Part shown: piece after piece, positions 15,482 through 24,386 of the stretch
Numbering within the stretch: position 1 is the first letter of the stretch
How the letters are laid out: the number at the start of each line of letters is the position of its first letter
Assembly (NCBI GenBank): GCA_934098395.1
Contig: CAKOOM010000003.1
Location: forward strand, 1 to 64,000
Direction: 5' to 3'
Source: an uncultured Bacilli bacterium
GTDB taxonomy: Bacteria; Bacillota_I; Bacilli_A; RF39; UBA660
Length of the DNA: 64,000 bases
The notes under the pieces: generated by a model
What the model was told of the DNA's origin: nothing
The model's input: the letters and a program-made list of their open reading frames with translations, nothing else
The model's database searches: none
Made by a program: the position numbers and the translations under genes

Positions 15482-16189
15482 ATGCAAAGATATTTTGTTA
15501 AAGATAAAAAAGCAGAAGAATTTATCTTATATGATCAAGATAAACATCATATAAAAAAAGTAATGCGAAATAAAATTGGAGATAATATAGAAATAGTTTA
15601 TAATAAAAAAGTATATTTGTGTCAAATTATTAATATAGAACCATTAAAATTAAAAATATTAAATGAATATGTTGAAGATAGAACTGGAAAAATAAACTTA
15701 ACTATTGCAATCTCTTTAGTTCAAGAACAAAAATTTGACCTAATCCTTCAAAAATTGACCGAATTAGGAGTATCAAAGATAATTCCGGTAACAACCGATC
15801 GTAGTATTGTAAGGTTATCTGAAGAAAAATTACTAAAAAAGTATCCTCGTTGGCAAACCATTTTAAAAGAGGCTAGTGAACAATCACATCGTATTGATAT
15901 TCCTCAAATTGAAAAAGTTATGTCTCTAAAAGAATTAGCAAATGTGGAAAGTGAGTTAAAACTCATCTGCTCGTTAAGTGATAATACCCGTCCATTAGAA
16001 GAATATCTTCTTAAAGATTTATCTAATATTCTGTTTGTAATCGGCCCAGAAGGTGGCTTTAGTCAAAAAGAAGAAGAATATTTAATAAACAATAATTTCC
16101 TACCCACAACATTAGGTAAACGTGTCTTGAGGGTAGAAACGGCAGCAATATATATATCAAGCATAATTAACTATGTATATAAAGGATGA
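15482..16189 (+). CDS. rsmE: RsmE, 16S rRNA m3U1498 methyltransferase
   Basis: SPOUT-class enzyme that methylates N3 of U1498 in 16S rRNA with S-adenosylmethionine. An N-terminal PUA-like domain (MQRYFVKDKKA..., 'HHIKKVMRNKIGDNIEI') precedes the knotted SPOUT domain, with 'LTELGVSKIIPVTTDRS', 'SEQSHRIDIPQI', the glycine-rich IGPEGGFSQKEEE and 'LGKRVLRVETAAI', all RsmE signatures. 235 residues. In Bacilli rsmE commonly follows dnaJ (with prmA, which is absent here). A TATAAT lies about 30 nt upstream (near 15455), so it probably has its own promoter. Confidence 0.95.
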   Translation: MQRYFVKDKKAEEFILYDQDKHHIKKVMRNKIGDNIEIVYNKKVYLCQIINIEPLKLKILNEYVEDRTGKINLTIAISLVQEQKFDLILQKLTELGVSKIIPVTTDRSIVRLSEEKLLKKYPRWQTILKEASEQSHRIDIPQIEKVMSLKELANVESELKLICSLSDNTRPLEEYLLKDLSNILFVIGPEGGFSQKEEEYLINNNFLPTTLGKRVLRVETAAIYISSIINYVYKG

Positions 16190-16194
16190 TGTAA

Positions 16195-17313
16195 ATGAAA
16201 CAAATTATAGATTTTTATAAGAATTTAGATGTTTTGAATATGATAATATTTTGGGGAGTAATAATTGTTGTAATATTGCTACTTGTCTTTGCAATAATTA
16301 TTTCTAAAAAAAATAAAAAGTTACAAAAAGTACTTAACGATAAGCAAAATGAAGAAAACAAAGATATCCCTATCAACACTCCCATAGATACTATTACTCC
16401 TGTCCCAGAAAAAAATATTACATATTCCGAAGAAACACCATCGATTATTTTTCCTGAGTCACCTATAAGTAGTGAACTTACAAAAGAAGAACCTAGAAAA
16501 AATATTGAAGAAGAAAAGAAATTTGTTGCCGAAGAACATGTAATCGAATATAACAATGATTTATTTTCTCTATCTAATATAAAAAAAGCTACTGAAGTAA
16601 AGGAAGAAAAGCCACAAAATGAACCAGTCAAAAAAATAGAAAACAATTTACCAAGAGCTCCATATCAAAAAAATGTCTTAAAAGAAATGTCTTTAGCACA
16701 AACTTCTCCAATAGGTATCGTTAAAAAGAAAGAAGAACTACCAACTAGTTTAAATGAAAAAAATATTACTATTGATAATCTAGTTAAACAAGATAATGGT
16801 TCAAGTGCAATAGACAAAAGTATTGCAAAAGATATATCTGAAACAAACTCTATAATAAAAAAAGAGCAACCTATAAATGAAATACCTAAATCAATTCCAA
16901 GCGTCATAAAAGAAGAACCAAAATTAGTTCAAGAAAACTCTAAAGAAACTATAAAAGAGCCAATTAAAGAAGTATTACCTAAAGAAGAAACTAAAAATAC
17001 AGACTACTTAAATGAAGTCTCTAAGAAATTGGCAGATGCTACCCAATCAGATGGTCCAGATCGTACAGCTTACGAATTAAAACAAGAAGAAGAGGCAATT
17101 ATTAGTTACGAAGAGCTAATGCAAAAAAAGGACCAAATAAAAATCGTTGATGAAGAAGATGCCGTTATCAGTATTGAAGAGTTGATGAATAAACAAAAAG
17201 CAGAAAAAGAACAAGAAGAAGTTAAAGTTGAAGAAAAATTATATAATTTAACTGATTCAGAAAATAATGATAATTTCATCAATGAACTAAAGAATTTCAG
17301 ACATGACTTATAA
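16195..17313 (+). CDS. Membrane-anchored Glu/Lys-rich protein of unknown function
   Basis: Not recognised. 372 residues: a short N-terminal stretch, one membrane helix at about 16-38 (MIIFWGVIIVVILLLVFAII), a basic KKNKK stop-transfer, and a long hydrophilic tail of low complexity rich in Glu, Lys, Pro and Ile. The tail repeats phrases such as IKEEPK, EEKPQNEP and ISYEELMQKK / ISIEELMNKQ near the C-terminus. The topology suggests a cytoplasmic tail tethered to the membrane, resembling linker-type division or envelope adaptors, but no family is evident. It starts 5 nt after rsmE and is probably co-transcribed. Confidence 0.6.
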   Translation: MKQIIDFYKNLDVLNMIIFWGVIIVVILLLVFAIIISKKNKKLQKVLNDKQNEENKDIPINTPIDTITPVPEKNITYSEETPSIIFPESPISSELTKEEPRKNIEEEKKFVAEEHVIEYNNDLFSLSNIKKATEVKEEKPQNEPVKKIENNLPRAPYQKNVLKEMSLAQTSPIGIVKKKEELPTSLNEKNITIDNLVKQDNGSSAIDKSIAKDISETNSIIKKEQPINEIPKSIPSVIKEEPKLVQENSKETIKEPIKEVLPKEETKNTDYLNEVSKKLADATQSDGPDRTAYELKQEEEAIISYEELMQKKDQIKIVDEEDAVISIEELMNKQKAEKEQEEVKVEEKLYNLTDSENNDNFINELKNFRHDL

Positions 17314-17377
17314 TAAATTAAAGGCATTCTTAAAACAAAATAAATAATATCATATAAATGAAAAAACAAATAGCAAT

Positions 17378-17406
17378 TTGCTTTTTGTATATAATTATTG
17401 TATAAT
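17378..17406 (+). promoter_or_regulatory. serS promoter
   Basis: TTGCTT (17378-17383), 17 nt, TATAAT (17401-17406). No T-box leader fits in the remaining 20 nt before serS. Confidence 0.6.
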
Positions 17407-17426
17407 TTATTGGAGGTGTAATAAAC

Positions 17427-18719
17427 ATGATAGATATAAATATAATAAGAACTAATCGTTCTTTAGTAGAAAATAACTTGAAGAAAAAATATCAAGAAGA
17501 AAAATTACCATTAATAGATAAAATATTGTCTTTAGATACCGAAGTAAGAGAATTAAAAACTAAAGGTGATAATTTAAGACAAGAAAGAAATAAAAAATCA
17601 GATGAAATTGGTCTTTTATATCGTGAAAAGAAAACCACTGAAGCTGAATCTATTAAGGAAGAAGTAAAAAAAATCAATGATTCATTAGTTAGTCTTGAAG
17701 AGAAAGAAGAAAACTTATCTAAAGAATTAAAAGAATTAATGATGACGATTCCTAACATAATTGCTGATGATGTTCCAATTGGTAAAGATGATTCATTCAA
17801 CGTCGAAGAACAAAGGTTCGGAGAACCAATCGTTCCAGACTATGCAATTCCATATCATTCAGATATTATGGCAACATTTAATGGCCTAGATAAGGAATCT
17901 GCCGGTAGAGTAAGTGGTAATGGCTTTTATTACCTTATGGGTGATATGGCAAGGTTGCACTCAGCAGTATTGTCATATGCTAGAGACTTTATGATAGATA
18001 AAGGTTTTACATATTGCATCCCACCATATATGATCCATGGAGATGCTGTAAATGGTGTAATGTCTTTCCAAGAAAAAGAAAACATGATGTATAAAATTGA
18101 AGGAGAAGATTTATATTTAATTGGAACTTCAGAACATTCAATGATTGCTAAATTTAAAGATCAAATATTAAAAGAAAGTGAATTACCAATTACTATGACT
18201 TCATATTCACCATGTTTTAGAAAAGAAGTCGGAGCTCATGGTATCGAAGAAAGAGGTATATATCGTATTCACCAATTTGAAAAACAAGAAATGGTTGTTT
18301 TATGTAAAAAAGAAGATAGTGATATGTGGTATGATAAAATGTGGAATTATTCTGTTGAATTATTCAGAACCCTTAATATACCTGTAAGAAAATTAGTATG
18401 TTGTTCTGGAGACTTAGCAGATTTAAAATATCGTTCATGCGACATTGAAGCTTTCTCACCAAGACAAAAAAAATATTTTGAAGTATGTTCATGTTCAAAT
18501 TTAACTGATGCCCAAGCTAGAAGACTTGCTATTAGAGTTAAATTAGAAAATGGCGAGAAAGAATATGTTCACACCCTAAACAACACTGTAATAGCTCCTC
18601 CAAGAATGTTAATAGCATTTTTAGAAAATAACTATAATGAAGATGGCAGTGTATCTATTCCAGAAGTTTTAAGACCATATATGGGTGGTAAAGAAAAATT
18701 AATTCCAACAAAAAGGTAG
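17427..18719 (+). CDS. serS: Seryl-tRNA synthetase
   Basis: Charges tRNA-Ser. The N-terminal long antiparallel coiled coil (about 25-110) that reads the long variable arm is followed by a class II catalytic core. Motif 2 is 'CFRKEVGAHGIEERGIYRIHQFEK' (Arg265 at its start, quoted in part), and 'SCDIEAFSPRQKKYFEVCS' is the serine-site loop region. Motif 3 reads NNTVIAPPRMLIAFLEN, with Arg near 393; it lacks the GSGLAVGRT form found in most bacteria but still has the invariant arginine. 430 residues, complete. GGAGGTG ribosome-binding site. Confidence 0.97.
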   Translation: MIDINIIRTNRSLVENNLKKKYQEEKLPLIDKILSLDTEVRELKTKGDNLRQERNKKSDEIGLLYREKKTTEAESIKEEVKKINDSLVSLEEKEENLSKELKELMMTIPNIIADDVPIGKDDSFNVEEQRFGEPIVPDYAIPYHSDIMATFNGLDKESAGRVSGNGFYYLMGDMARLHSAVLSYARDFMIDKGFTYCIPPYMIHGDAVNGVMSFQEKENMMYKIEGEDLYLIGTSEHSMIAKFKDQILKESELPITMTSYSPCFRKEVGAHGIEERGIYRIHQFEKQEMVVLCKKEDSDMWYDKMWNYSVELFRTLNIPVRKLVCCSGDLADLKYRSCDIEAFSPRQKKYFEVCSCSNLTDAQARRLAIRVKLENGEKEYVHTLNNTVIAPPRMLIAFLENNYNEDGSVSIPEVLRPYMGGKEKLIPTKR

Positions 18720-18728
18720 GTGTTATAT

Positions 18729-19664
18729 ATGAAAAATTTAAAAGTAGTTTTCATGGGAACTCCTACTTTTTCTGTTCCAATTTTAAAAGAACTAATTGCT
18801 AATTGTAATGTCTTAATGGTCGTATCTCAACCAGATAGAGAAAAAGATCGTAAAGGTAATATTTTAGAGACCCCTACAAAAATCATAGCCAAAGAGCATA
18901 ATATCGAAGTATATCAGCCTGTTAATATAAAAAATGAATACAAACACATCCTAGATGCCAATCCAGATATTATCATAACATGTGCCTATGGCCAAATAAT
19001 ACCAGAGACAGTTTTAAATTATCCAAAATATGGCTGTATTAACGTGCATGGCTCTCTTCTTCCTAAATTACGTGGTGGAGCACCAATTCATCATGCAATT
19101 ATTAACGGTTTTGAATATACTGGTATAACTATTATGTATATGGATAAATTAATGGATTCCGGGGATATCATCTCACAAGAATCAATAAAAATATTAGATG
19201 AAGATAACCTGGATAGCTTATACGAAAAAATGTCTCATCTCGGAGCTAAACTATTAATAGAAACATTACCATCAATAATATCTAAAACTAATAACAGAAT
19301 AAAACAACAAAAAGAAGAAGTAACGTTCGGATATAATATTACCAAAGAAGAAGAGAAAATATCCTTTACAAAATCAAGTAAAGATATCCATAACCTAATC
19401 AGAGGATTAAGCTCAGTACCCGGAGCATATTGCTTTTTGTCAGATAAAAGATTAAAAATATATCGTAGTAGTCAAACTAATATAAAAAGTAAAAATATTC
19501 CTGGTACCATTGAAAAAATTGATAAAACAGGAATATACGTAAATACCATTGACAACTTAATAATTTTTACAGATATAAAACTAGAAGGTAAGAAAAGATG
19601 CCTTGTAAGTGATTTTATAAATGGTATAAATGTAAAAGATTATATAGGAAAGGTATTAAAATAG
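18729..19664 (+). CDS. fmt: Methionyl-tRNA formyltransferase
   Basis: Formylates initiator Met-tRNA with 10-formyl-THF. The start at 18729 (MKNLKVVFMGTPTFSVPIL) follows AGGTAGGTG with good spacing; the GTG at 18720 is part of that Shine-Dalgarno sequence. The formyl-transferase core holds 'VHGSLLPKLRGGAPIHHAI' and MDSGDIISQ (catalytic Asn/His/Asp region), with a C-terminal OB-like domain from about 205. 311 residues is normal. Directly downstream of serS and probably in one message with it and the next two small membrane genes. Confidence 0.96.
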   Translation: MKNLKVVFMGTPTFSVPILKELIANCNVLMVVSQPDREKDRKGNILETPTKIIAKEHNIEVYQPVNIKNEYKHILDANPDIIITCAYGQIIPETVLNYPKYGCINVHGSLLPKLRGGAPIHHAIINGFEYTGITIMYMDKLMDSGDIISQESIKILDEDNLDSLYEKMSHLGAKLLIETLPSIISKTNNRIKQQKEEVTFGYNITKEEEKISFTKSSKDIHNLIRGLSSVPGAYCFLSDKRLKIYRSSQTNIKSKNIPGTIEKIDKTGIYVNTIDNLIIFTDIKLEGKKRCLVSDFINGINVKDYIGKVLK

Positions 19665-19673
19665 GTATTATTA

Positions 19674-20312
19674 ATGAATGATTTTATAAAAAAGTGGAAT
19701 AGTGATAAAAAATTTAAAGCAGTAATTAAATTATTATTATATTTTCTATTCTTTATAGTAGTTGCTATATATGCAGTGTCATCAAATAAAAATGCATCTC
19801 AAATTGATACAGAAAAAAATAATGAAAATAATGAAATTATAAACAACCAGCAGCAACAAAACTCTATAATTAATATTGGTGATAATTATAAATATACTGC
19901 TACAATAACAATCAATGATGAACAAACAAAGTATGTTTATAATAAAGAACAAGACTCATTAAATATAAAAAAAATTAGAAATACCATTGAAACAAACTAT
20001 ATTATTGAAAATAATAATTATTATATAAAAGAAAACGATACTAAAATATTAACAACTAAAGATAATATTTATGATATAGTATGTCCAAACTGTTTTGATA
20101 TTGATTCAATTAATGAATATTTAAATAAAGGTATTAAAGAAAATAATAATTATAAAATATATTTAAAAGATATAATACTTGCTGAAAAAGGTGATGAATA
20201 TATCACAATTACTACTGATAATAATCAAATATACGCTGATTATACAAGCCTATTACAAGTATTTAATAATCAAATTGTTAAATATACTGTTAATATAAAA
20301 ATAGAAGAATAA
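19674..20312 (+). CDS. Single-pass membrane protein, unknown
   Basis: No family recognised. 212 residues: basic N-terminus, one membrane helix at about 20-38 ('LLLYFLFFIVVAIYAVSS'), then an extracytoplasmic domain very rich in Asn, Ile, Lys and Tyr, with one Cys pair (VCPNCFD near 140). It could be a small envelope protein. Follows fmt by 9 nt. Confidence 0.6.
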   Translation: MNDFIKKWNSDKKFKAVIKLLLYFLFFIVVAIYAVSSNKNASQIDTEKNNENNEIINNQQQQNSIINIGDNYKYTATITINDEQTKYVYNKEQDSLNIKKIRNTIETNYIIENNNYYIKENDTKILTTKDNIYDIVCPNCFDIDSINEYLNKGIKENNNYKIYLKDIILAEKGDEYITITTDNNQIYADYTSLLQVFNNQIVKYTVNIKIEE

Positions 20313-20324
20313 AGAGGTGAAATA

Positions 20325-20453
20325 ATGAATAATAATGAACAAAAAAGTAATAAAGGATTAGCTATTTTAATAATTTGTGGAGTAATAGCTATGGGCCTAA
20401 TTGTTGCTTGTGTATTCTTTCCAGAACAAACTTTTGGACTATTTTCTAAATAA
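20325..20453 (+). CDS. Small single-helix membrane protein (42 aa)
   Basis: Begins MNNNEQKSNKGLAILIICGV; a hydrophilic start and one hydrophobic helix (about 11-32) with one Cys, ending GLFSK. AAAGAGGTGA stands 4 nt before the ATG, and a strong terminator overlaps the stop. Unknown function; real by ribosome-binding site, operon position and terminator. Confidence 0.65.
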   Translation: MNNNEQKSNKGLAILIICGVIAMGLIVACVFFPEQTFGLFSK

Positions 20454-20478
20454 AGATTAAAAAATCTTTATTTTTTTC
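20452..20478 (+). terminator. Terminator of the serS-fmt operon
   Basis: AAAGATT-loop-AATCTTT followed by ATTTTTTTC, overlapping the stop of the 42-residue gene. Confidence 0.85.
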
Positions 20479-20488
20479 ACAAAAAGTG

Positions 20489-20517
20489 TTGACAACTGTA
20501 AAATTATGTCATATAAT
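20489..20517 (+). promoter_or_regulatory. Consensus promoter of the orphan structured RNA
   Basis: TTGACA (20489-20494), 17 nt, TATAAT (20512-20517): one of the few perfect consensus promoters in the window and followed by no ORF. Confidence 0.92.
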
Positions 20518-20523
20518 AAAATT

Positions 20524-21026
20524 GCTTAGATAGATAGTATAGAGTTTACTAATTTGTATTTGTTTGTCTTTGACAGCTCTATAGTTATAGTTTAGAAGGG
20601 CATTCATTATTTATAATCCATGTCGTTCAAATTATATTGTAGTTTACATAATTAATATTCTTAATACTATAGCATGAATTCTTCTACAGAAGGTAGAGGT
20701 CTTATCTGCGCTAAGTATAAACAATTGTTATTGAGAAAGAAAACTCAAAAGATAAGAAACTTAACTAAATACTGATAATATTTAGGAAATGTTGTAATTA
20801 TCGAATATTAAAACTTTTAAATATTTAATAATTATTTATCAGAATTTTATGTTCTGAAGATTGGTTTAATCTTTAATTATTATTACCTAAGTTTTTAATA
20901 ATTGCTAATTATGACGGTGAAGTTATTCACAAACTCGAATCAATTCGTTTTATCAGAACGGTTGATTTTTGTTTTCTATGAAGATCAATAAGTGCAGTAC
21001 CCATTATTGCACTTATTTTATTTTTA
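20524..21026 (+). ncRNA. Orphan structured noncoding RNA, about 500 nt
   Basis: Bounded by a perfect promoter and a ten-pair intrinsic terminator, with no usable ORF. Visible helices include TATAGAG/CTCTATA near the 5' end, CTTCTAC-AGAA-GGTAGAGG, CTTATCT/AGATAAG enclosing TTGAG/CTCAA, TCAGAA/TTCTGA, AAGATT/AATCTT, GTGAA/TTCAC and CGAA/TTCG. It lacks the RNase P GAGGAAAGTCC core, the tmRNA tRNA-like 3' end with CCA, and the SRP GGAAGG/AGCA loop. Size and strong expression signals recall large ornate RNAs (ROOL, GOLLD, OLE class), but I cannot match it to any. Fills the gap between the serS operon and pgk. Confidence 0.75.
20987..21026 (+). terminator. Terminator of the structured RNA
   Basis: AATAAGTGCA...TGCACTTATT perfect stem followed by TTATTTTTATT, 35 nt before pgk. 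Confidence 0.9.
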
Positions 21027-21050
21027 TTATATAATTAAATAGGTGATACT

Positions 21051-22214
21051 ATGAAAAAAACTATAAAAGACTATCAATATAAAGATAAAACAGTAATTAT
21101 AAGATGCGACTTAAATGTCCCAATTAAAAATAATAAAATTGAAGATGACACCCGAATAAAAGAAAGTCTATCATCAATAAATTACTTAATAGATAATAAT
21201 GCTAAAATTATTATTTTATCCCATCTTGGCAAAATAAAAACCGAAGAAGATAAAATAAATAATACTCTATATCCCGTATATTTAAAATTAAAAGAACTAC
21301 TAAATACTAACGTTTATTTTAGTAAAGAACTTATGGGAGAATCTTTGGAAGAAAAAGTTAAAAACCTAAAAGAAAAAGAAGTATTACTTATAGAAAATAC
21401 AAGATATGCAGATTATCCAGATAAATTAGAAAGCAGTTGTGACTTAAATCTAGCTAAGTATTGGGCTAGTCTTGGAGATATTTTTATAAATGATGCTTAT
21501 GGTACAACTCATCGTAAACATGCTTCAAACGTTGGAATTTCCCAGTTTTTACCATCAGCTATTGGCTTTTTAATAGAAAAAGAAATGACTAAACTAGATT
21601 CGATAATGAATGAATCTACTCATCCATTTACTGTTATAATGGGTGGTAAAAAAATAAGTGATAAAACTCTAGTGATAGATAATTTAATAAAAAAATGTGA
21701 TTATTTACTCCTTGGAGGTGGAATGTGCTTTACTTTTTTAAAATCCATGAATCTTAATACCGGACTATCCATCGTCGATAATGATAATATTGAATACTGC
21801 AAAAATATCTTAAACAATAATAAAGATAAATTAATATTACCATTAGATATAGTTACTAAAGATAATCAAATAAAAAACATTAATGAAATATCTGATGAAG
21901 ATATTGGTTATGATATTGGACCTAAAACAATCAAAGAGTTTACAAATATTTTAAAAAACTCTAAAAGAGTAATTGTTAATGGTCCTATGGGAGTCTTCGA
22001 AGAAGAACCATTCTCTCATGGTACCAAAGAAATATTACAGGTTTTAAAAGAAAATAATATAAAAACTTTAGTTGGTGGTGGCGATTCAGCTAGTGCTGTA
22101 AATCAACTTGGATTTGCAAGTGAATTTTATCACATATCAACCGGTGGGGGAGCAACTCTTGAATATTTAAGTGGAAAAAAACTTCCTGGAATCGAAGCTA
22201 TAAGTGACAAATAA
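21051..22214 (+). CDS. pgk: Phosphoglycerate kinase
   Basis: Glycolytic enzyme making ATP from 1,3-bisphosphoglycerate. The N-terminal 'IIRCDLNVPI' substrate site, SHLGK, 'ENTRYAD', 'FINDAYGTTHRKHAS' and the nucleotide-binding 'VGGGDSASAVNQLG' with 'HISTGGGATLEYLSGKKLPG' near the end are all conserved. 387 residues, complete. AGGTGATA ribosome-binding site. The stop overlaps the Shine-Dalgarno region of tpiA, so the two are coupled. No gapA or eno is in the window. Confidence 0.98.
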   Translation: MKKTIKDYQYKDKTVIIRCDLNVPIKNNKIEDDTRIKESLSSINYLIDNNAKIIILSHLGKIKTEEDKINNTLYPVYLKLKELLNTNVYFSKELMGESLEEKVKNLKEKEVLLIENTRYADYPDKLESSCDLNLAKYWASLGDIFINDAYGTTHRKHASNVGISQFLPSAIGFLIEKEMTKLDSIMNESTHPFTVIMGGKKISDKTLVIDNLIKKCDYLLLGGGMCFTFLKSMNLNTGLSIVDNDNIEYCKNILNNNKDKLILPLDIVTKDNQIKNINEISDEDIGYDIGPKTIKEFTNILKNSKRVIVNGPMGVFEEEPFSHGTKEILQVLKENNIKTLVGGGDSASAVNQLGFASEFYHISTGGGATLEYLSGKKLPGIEAISDK

Positions 22215-22224
22215 AGGAGAAAAA

Positions 22225-22893
22225 ATGAAGACAATAGTTTTAAATCATAAAATGAACTTAAATTATTCAGATGTAGACGAATATATTAAAAGAATAAACA
22301 AAATTAATAAATCCCTAATCATAGCCCCATCAAATATATATTTAATTGAATTTTTAAAAAAATGTCATCATCAAATAGCAAGTCAAGATGTTTGTTATAT
22401 TGAAGAAGGAAACTATACTGGAAAAGTATCATGGAGTCAAATAAAATCCTTAGGCATTAAATATTCATTAATAGGACACAGTGAAAAGAAAGATACTCTT
22501 GAAAAAATTAATGCAAAATTAAAAGCCTGTCTTGAAAATGATATTACTCCTATACTATGTATTTCTAACTTTACTAAAGAAGAAGATATCATTGATAGTA
22601 TTAAACAAATTAAATTACTTAATGATAAAATAATTTATGCATATGAGCCAATATTTAATATCGGTTCTAAACATATTGATAACAACTACATTGAAGAACA
22701 AATTAAAAAAATTCACACATATTTAACTCAAGTTGTTAATATAAAACCAACAATTATCTATGGCGGAGGTATTAATAAAGAAAATATTAATACTATCTAT
22801 CATATAAAACTGTTAGATGGCATCCTAATTGGAGGAGCCTCTAGTAACATTTCTGAAGTAGAAGAATTATTAAAGAAAATAGATGAGAAGTAA
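22225..22893 (+). CDS. tpiA: Triose-phosphate isomerase, short divergent form
   Basis: Interconverts DHAP and glyceraldehyde 3-phosphate. The start at 22225 follows AAAGGAGAAAAA. Active-site elements are recognisable but altered: NHKMN holds the substrate Lys (normally NWKMN), GHSEKK holds the catalytic His, AYEPIFNIGS the catalytic Glu and loop 6, then YGGGI and IGGASS for phosphate binding. At 222 residues it is about 30 shorter than usual bacterial TIM, nearer the length of archaeal enzymes. Pairing with pgk supports the assignment. Confidence 0.92.
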   Translation: MKTIVLNHKMNLNYSDVDEYIKRINKINKSLIIAPSNIYLIEFLKKCHHQIASQDVCYIEEGNYTGKVSWSQIKSLGIKYSLIGHSEKKDTLEKINAKLKACLENDITPILCISNFTKEEDIIDSIKQIKLLNDKIIYAYEPIFNIGSKHIDNNYIEEQIKKIHTYLTQVVNIKPTIIYGGGINKENINTIYHIKLLDGILIGGASSNISEVEELLKKIDEK

Positions 22894-22914
22894 AAAAATA
22901 CTTCTCATTTTATT
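22883..22914 (+). terminator. Terminator at the tpiA stop
   Basis: ATGAGAAGTA-loop-TACTTCTCAT, then TTTATTT. Confidence 0.88.
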
Positions 22915-22917
22915 TAA

Positions 22918-22951
22918 ATCGACATTGTTCGACATAGCGAAGTACTATAAT
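22918..22951 (+). promoter_or_regulatory. spo0A promoter region with 0A boxes
   Basis: TTCGACA at 22928-22934 is an exact reverse 0A box (TGTCGAA), and ATCGACA at 22918-22924 is a one-mismatch copy 10 nt upstream. TATAAT follows at 22946-22951. Fits autoregulation of spo0A by its own product. Confidence 0.6.
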
Positions 22952-22979
22952 TTAATTACAAAGAAAGAAGGAATAGAAA

Positions 22980-23744
22980 ATGAAAAAAATAAGAGTTTTA
23001 ATGATTGATGATAACCAAGCATTAGTAGAAATGGTAAAAGAATATTTCAGCGACCATAAACAAATTGAAGTAAGCCTATGTTGTAAAGATGGAGAAGAAG
23101 GATTAAAAACAATTATTAATGAATCAGATAAATATGATATAATTCTTCTAGATTTAGTAATGCCAGTAAAAGATGGAATGTATGTATTATCAGAGTTAAA
23201 TAAAAGAGGAATTGAGAAAAATATCATCGTAGAAACTTCATATAATGAACCAAAAGTAATAAGAAAAGTATCCGAATATGGTGTAAACTATTATGTTTTA
23301 AAACCATTTGATTTGGTAGACTTAGAGAATCGTATATTGGAAGTATTTAATGACGTAAGTGGTAAAGTAATTAACTTATATCACAGTAATCTTCAAATAT
23401 CTATTACAAAAATGTTACACGAACTAGGAATGCCATCTCATATTAAAGGATATCAATATATTAGAGAAGGTATTTCCATGATCTATAATGACCCAAATTT
23501 AATCGGAGGAATAACTAAAGAACTATATCCTGAATTAGCGGATAAATTCGAAACAACAGTATCTCGTGTTGAAAGAGCCATCAGACATGCTATTGAAGTT
23601 AGTTGGAATAGAGGAAATTGGGACTACATGGAAGAAATATTTGGTCATAGTGTTGATATCGATAAAGCAAAACCTACAAATAGTGAATTTATTGTAACTG
23701 TCGCCGATAAATTAAGATTAGAAATAGCTAAGCAACCAGCTTAG
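22980..23744 (+). CDS. spo0A: Spo0A, sporulation master response regulator
   Basis: Phosphorylation-controlled transcription factor that starts sporulation and represses transition-state genes. The receiver domain (1 to about 120) has the acidic pair Asp10-Asp11, phospho-acceptor Asp58 (IILLDLVMP), the ETS switch residues and Lys in VLKPFD. The C-terminal Spo0A DNA-binding domain (about 145-254) contains the recognition helix 'VSRVERAIRHAIEVSWNRGN', almost identical to Bacillus and clostridial Spo0A. 254 residues, intact. Its own promoter carries 0A boxes, and another exact box lies in the promoter at 32820. Implies that sporulation or a derived regulon persists. Confidence 0.96.
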   Translation: MKKIRVLMIDDNQALVEMVKEYFSDHKQIEVSLCCKDGEEGLKTIINESDKYDIILLDLVMPVKDGMYVLSELNKRGIEKNIIVETSYNEPKVIRKVSEYGVNYYVLKPFDLVDLENRILEVFNDVSGKVINLYHSNLQISITKMLHELGMPSHIKGYQYIREGISMIYNDPNLIGGITKELYPELADKFETTVSRVERAIRHAIEVSWNRGNWDYMEEIFGHSVDIDKAKPTNSEFIVTVADKLRLEIAKQPA

Positions 23745-23783
23745 TTATTTTTTATAAAAAAATAGACCATTCGGTCTATTTCA

Positions 23784-24386
23784 TTAAACTCTACTGTAGT
23801 ATTCAACAATTAAAGATTCATTAATTTCAGCATTTAATTCGCTTCTTTGTGGATATCTAACATAAGTAGCTTGTTTCTTCTTTTCATCATAACTAATATA
23901 GTCAACTCTAGATTTAACATTAGCTAAAGCTATTTCAATTCCACCATGTTCACGAGAATTTTCACGGATTCCAACAACATCTCCAGGTTTAACTCTGTAT
24001 GAAGGAATATCAACTTTCTTACCATTAACAGTAATATGACCATGGTTAACAAGTTGTCTAGCTCCTCTTCTTGTTGAAGCAAAACCAATTCTATAAACAA
24101 TATTATCTAATCTGCTTTCAAGTAAGATAAATAAGTTCTCACCATGAACACCTTTCATCTTAGCAGATTCGTTAACTAATCTCTTAAATTGTTTTTCAGA
24201 AATACCATACATAAATCTAACTTTTTGCTTTTCAGTTAATTGAATTGCATAGTTAGATGGTTTTCTTTTTCTATCCTTTCCGTGTTGTCCTGGACCAAAA
24301 GGTCTCTTTAAATCTTTTCCATTTTCAAGAATTGAAAATCCAACTCTTCTAGCTTGTTTGTTATTAGGGCCTGTATATCTTGCCAT
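23784..24386 (-). CDS. rpsD: 30S ribosomal protein S4
   Basis: Primary 16S rRNA-binding assembly protein. 200 residues starting MARYTGPNNKQARRVGFSI, with the S4 RNA-binding fold at about 90-155 ('SRLDNIVYRIGFASTRRGARQLVNHGHI', quoted in part). Highly basic and complete. Encoded opposite to its neighbours, alone, with its own consensus promoter and a 130 nt structured leader that fits S4 autoregulation as in B. subtilis. GGAGGAAAAA ribosome-binding site on the minus strand. Confidence 0.98.
   Translation of the reverse strand: MARYTGPNNKQARRVGFSILENGKDLKRPFGPGQHGKDRKRKPSNYAIQLTEKQKVRFMYGISEKQFKRLVNESAKMKGVHGENLFILLESRLDNIVYRIGFASTRRGARQLVNHGHITVNGKKVDIPSYRVKPGDVVGIRENSREHGGIEIALANVKSRVDYISYDEKKKQATYVRYPQRSELNAEINESLIVEYYSRV

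Noticed and set aside
17427..18719. T-box riboswitch upstream of serS
   Set aside because: Only about 20 nt separate the promoter from the start codon and no T-box sequence is present.
20524..21026. RNase P RNA, tmRNA, SRP RNA or 6S RNA
   Set aside because: The GAGGAAAGTCC core, a tRNA-like 3' end with CCA, the GGAAGG tetraloop context and a single long 6S bubble are all missing; left as an unidentified RNA.
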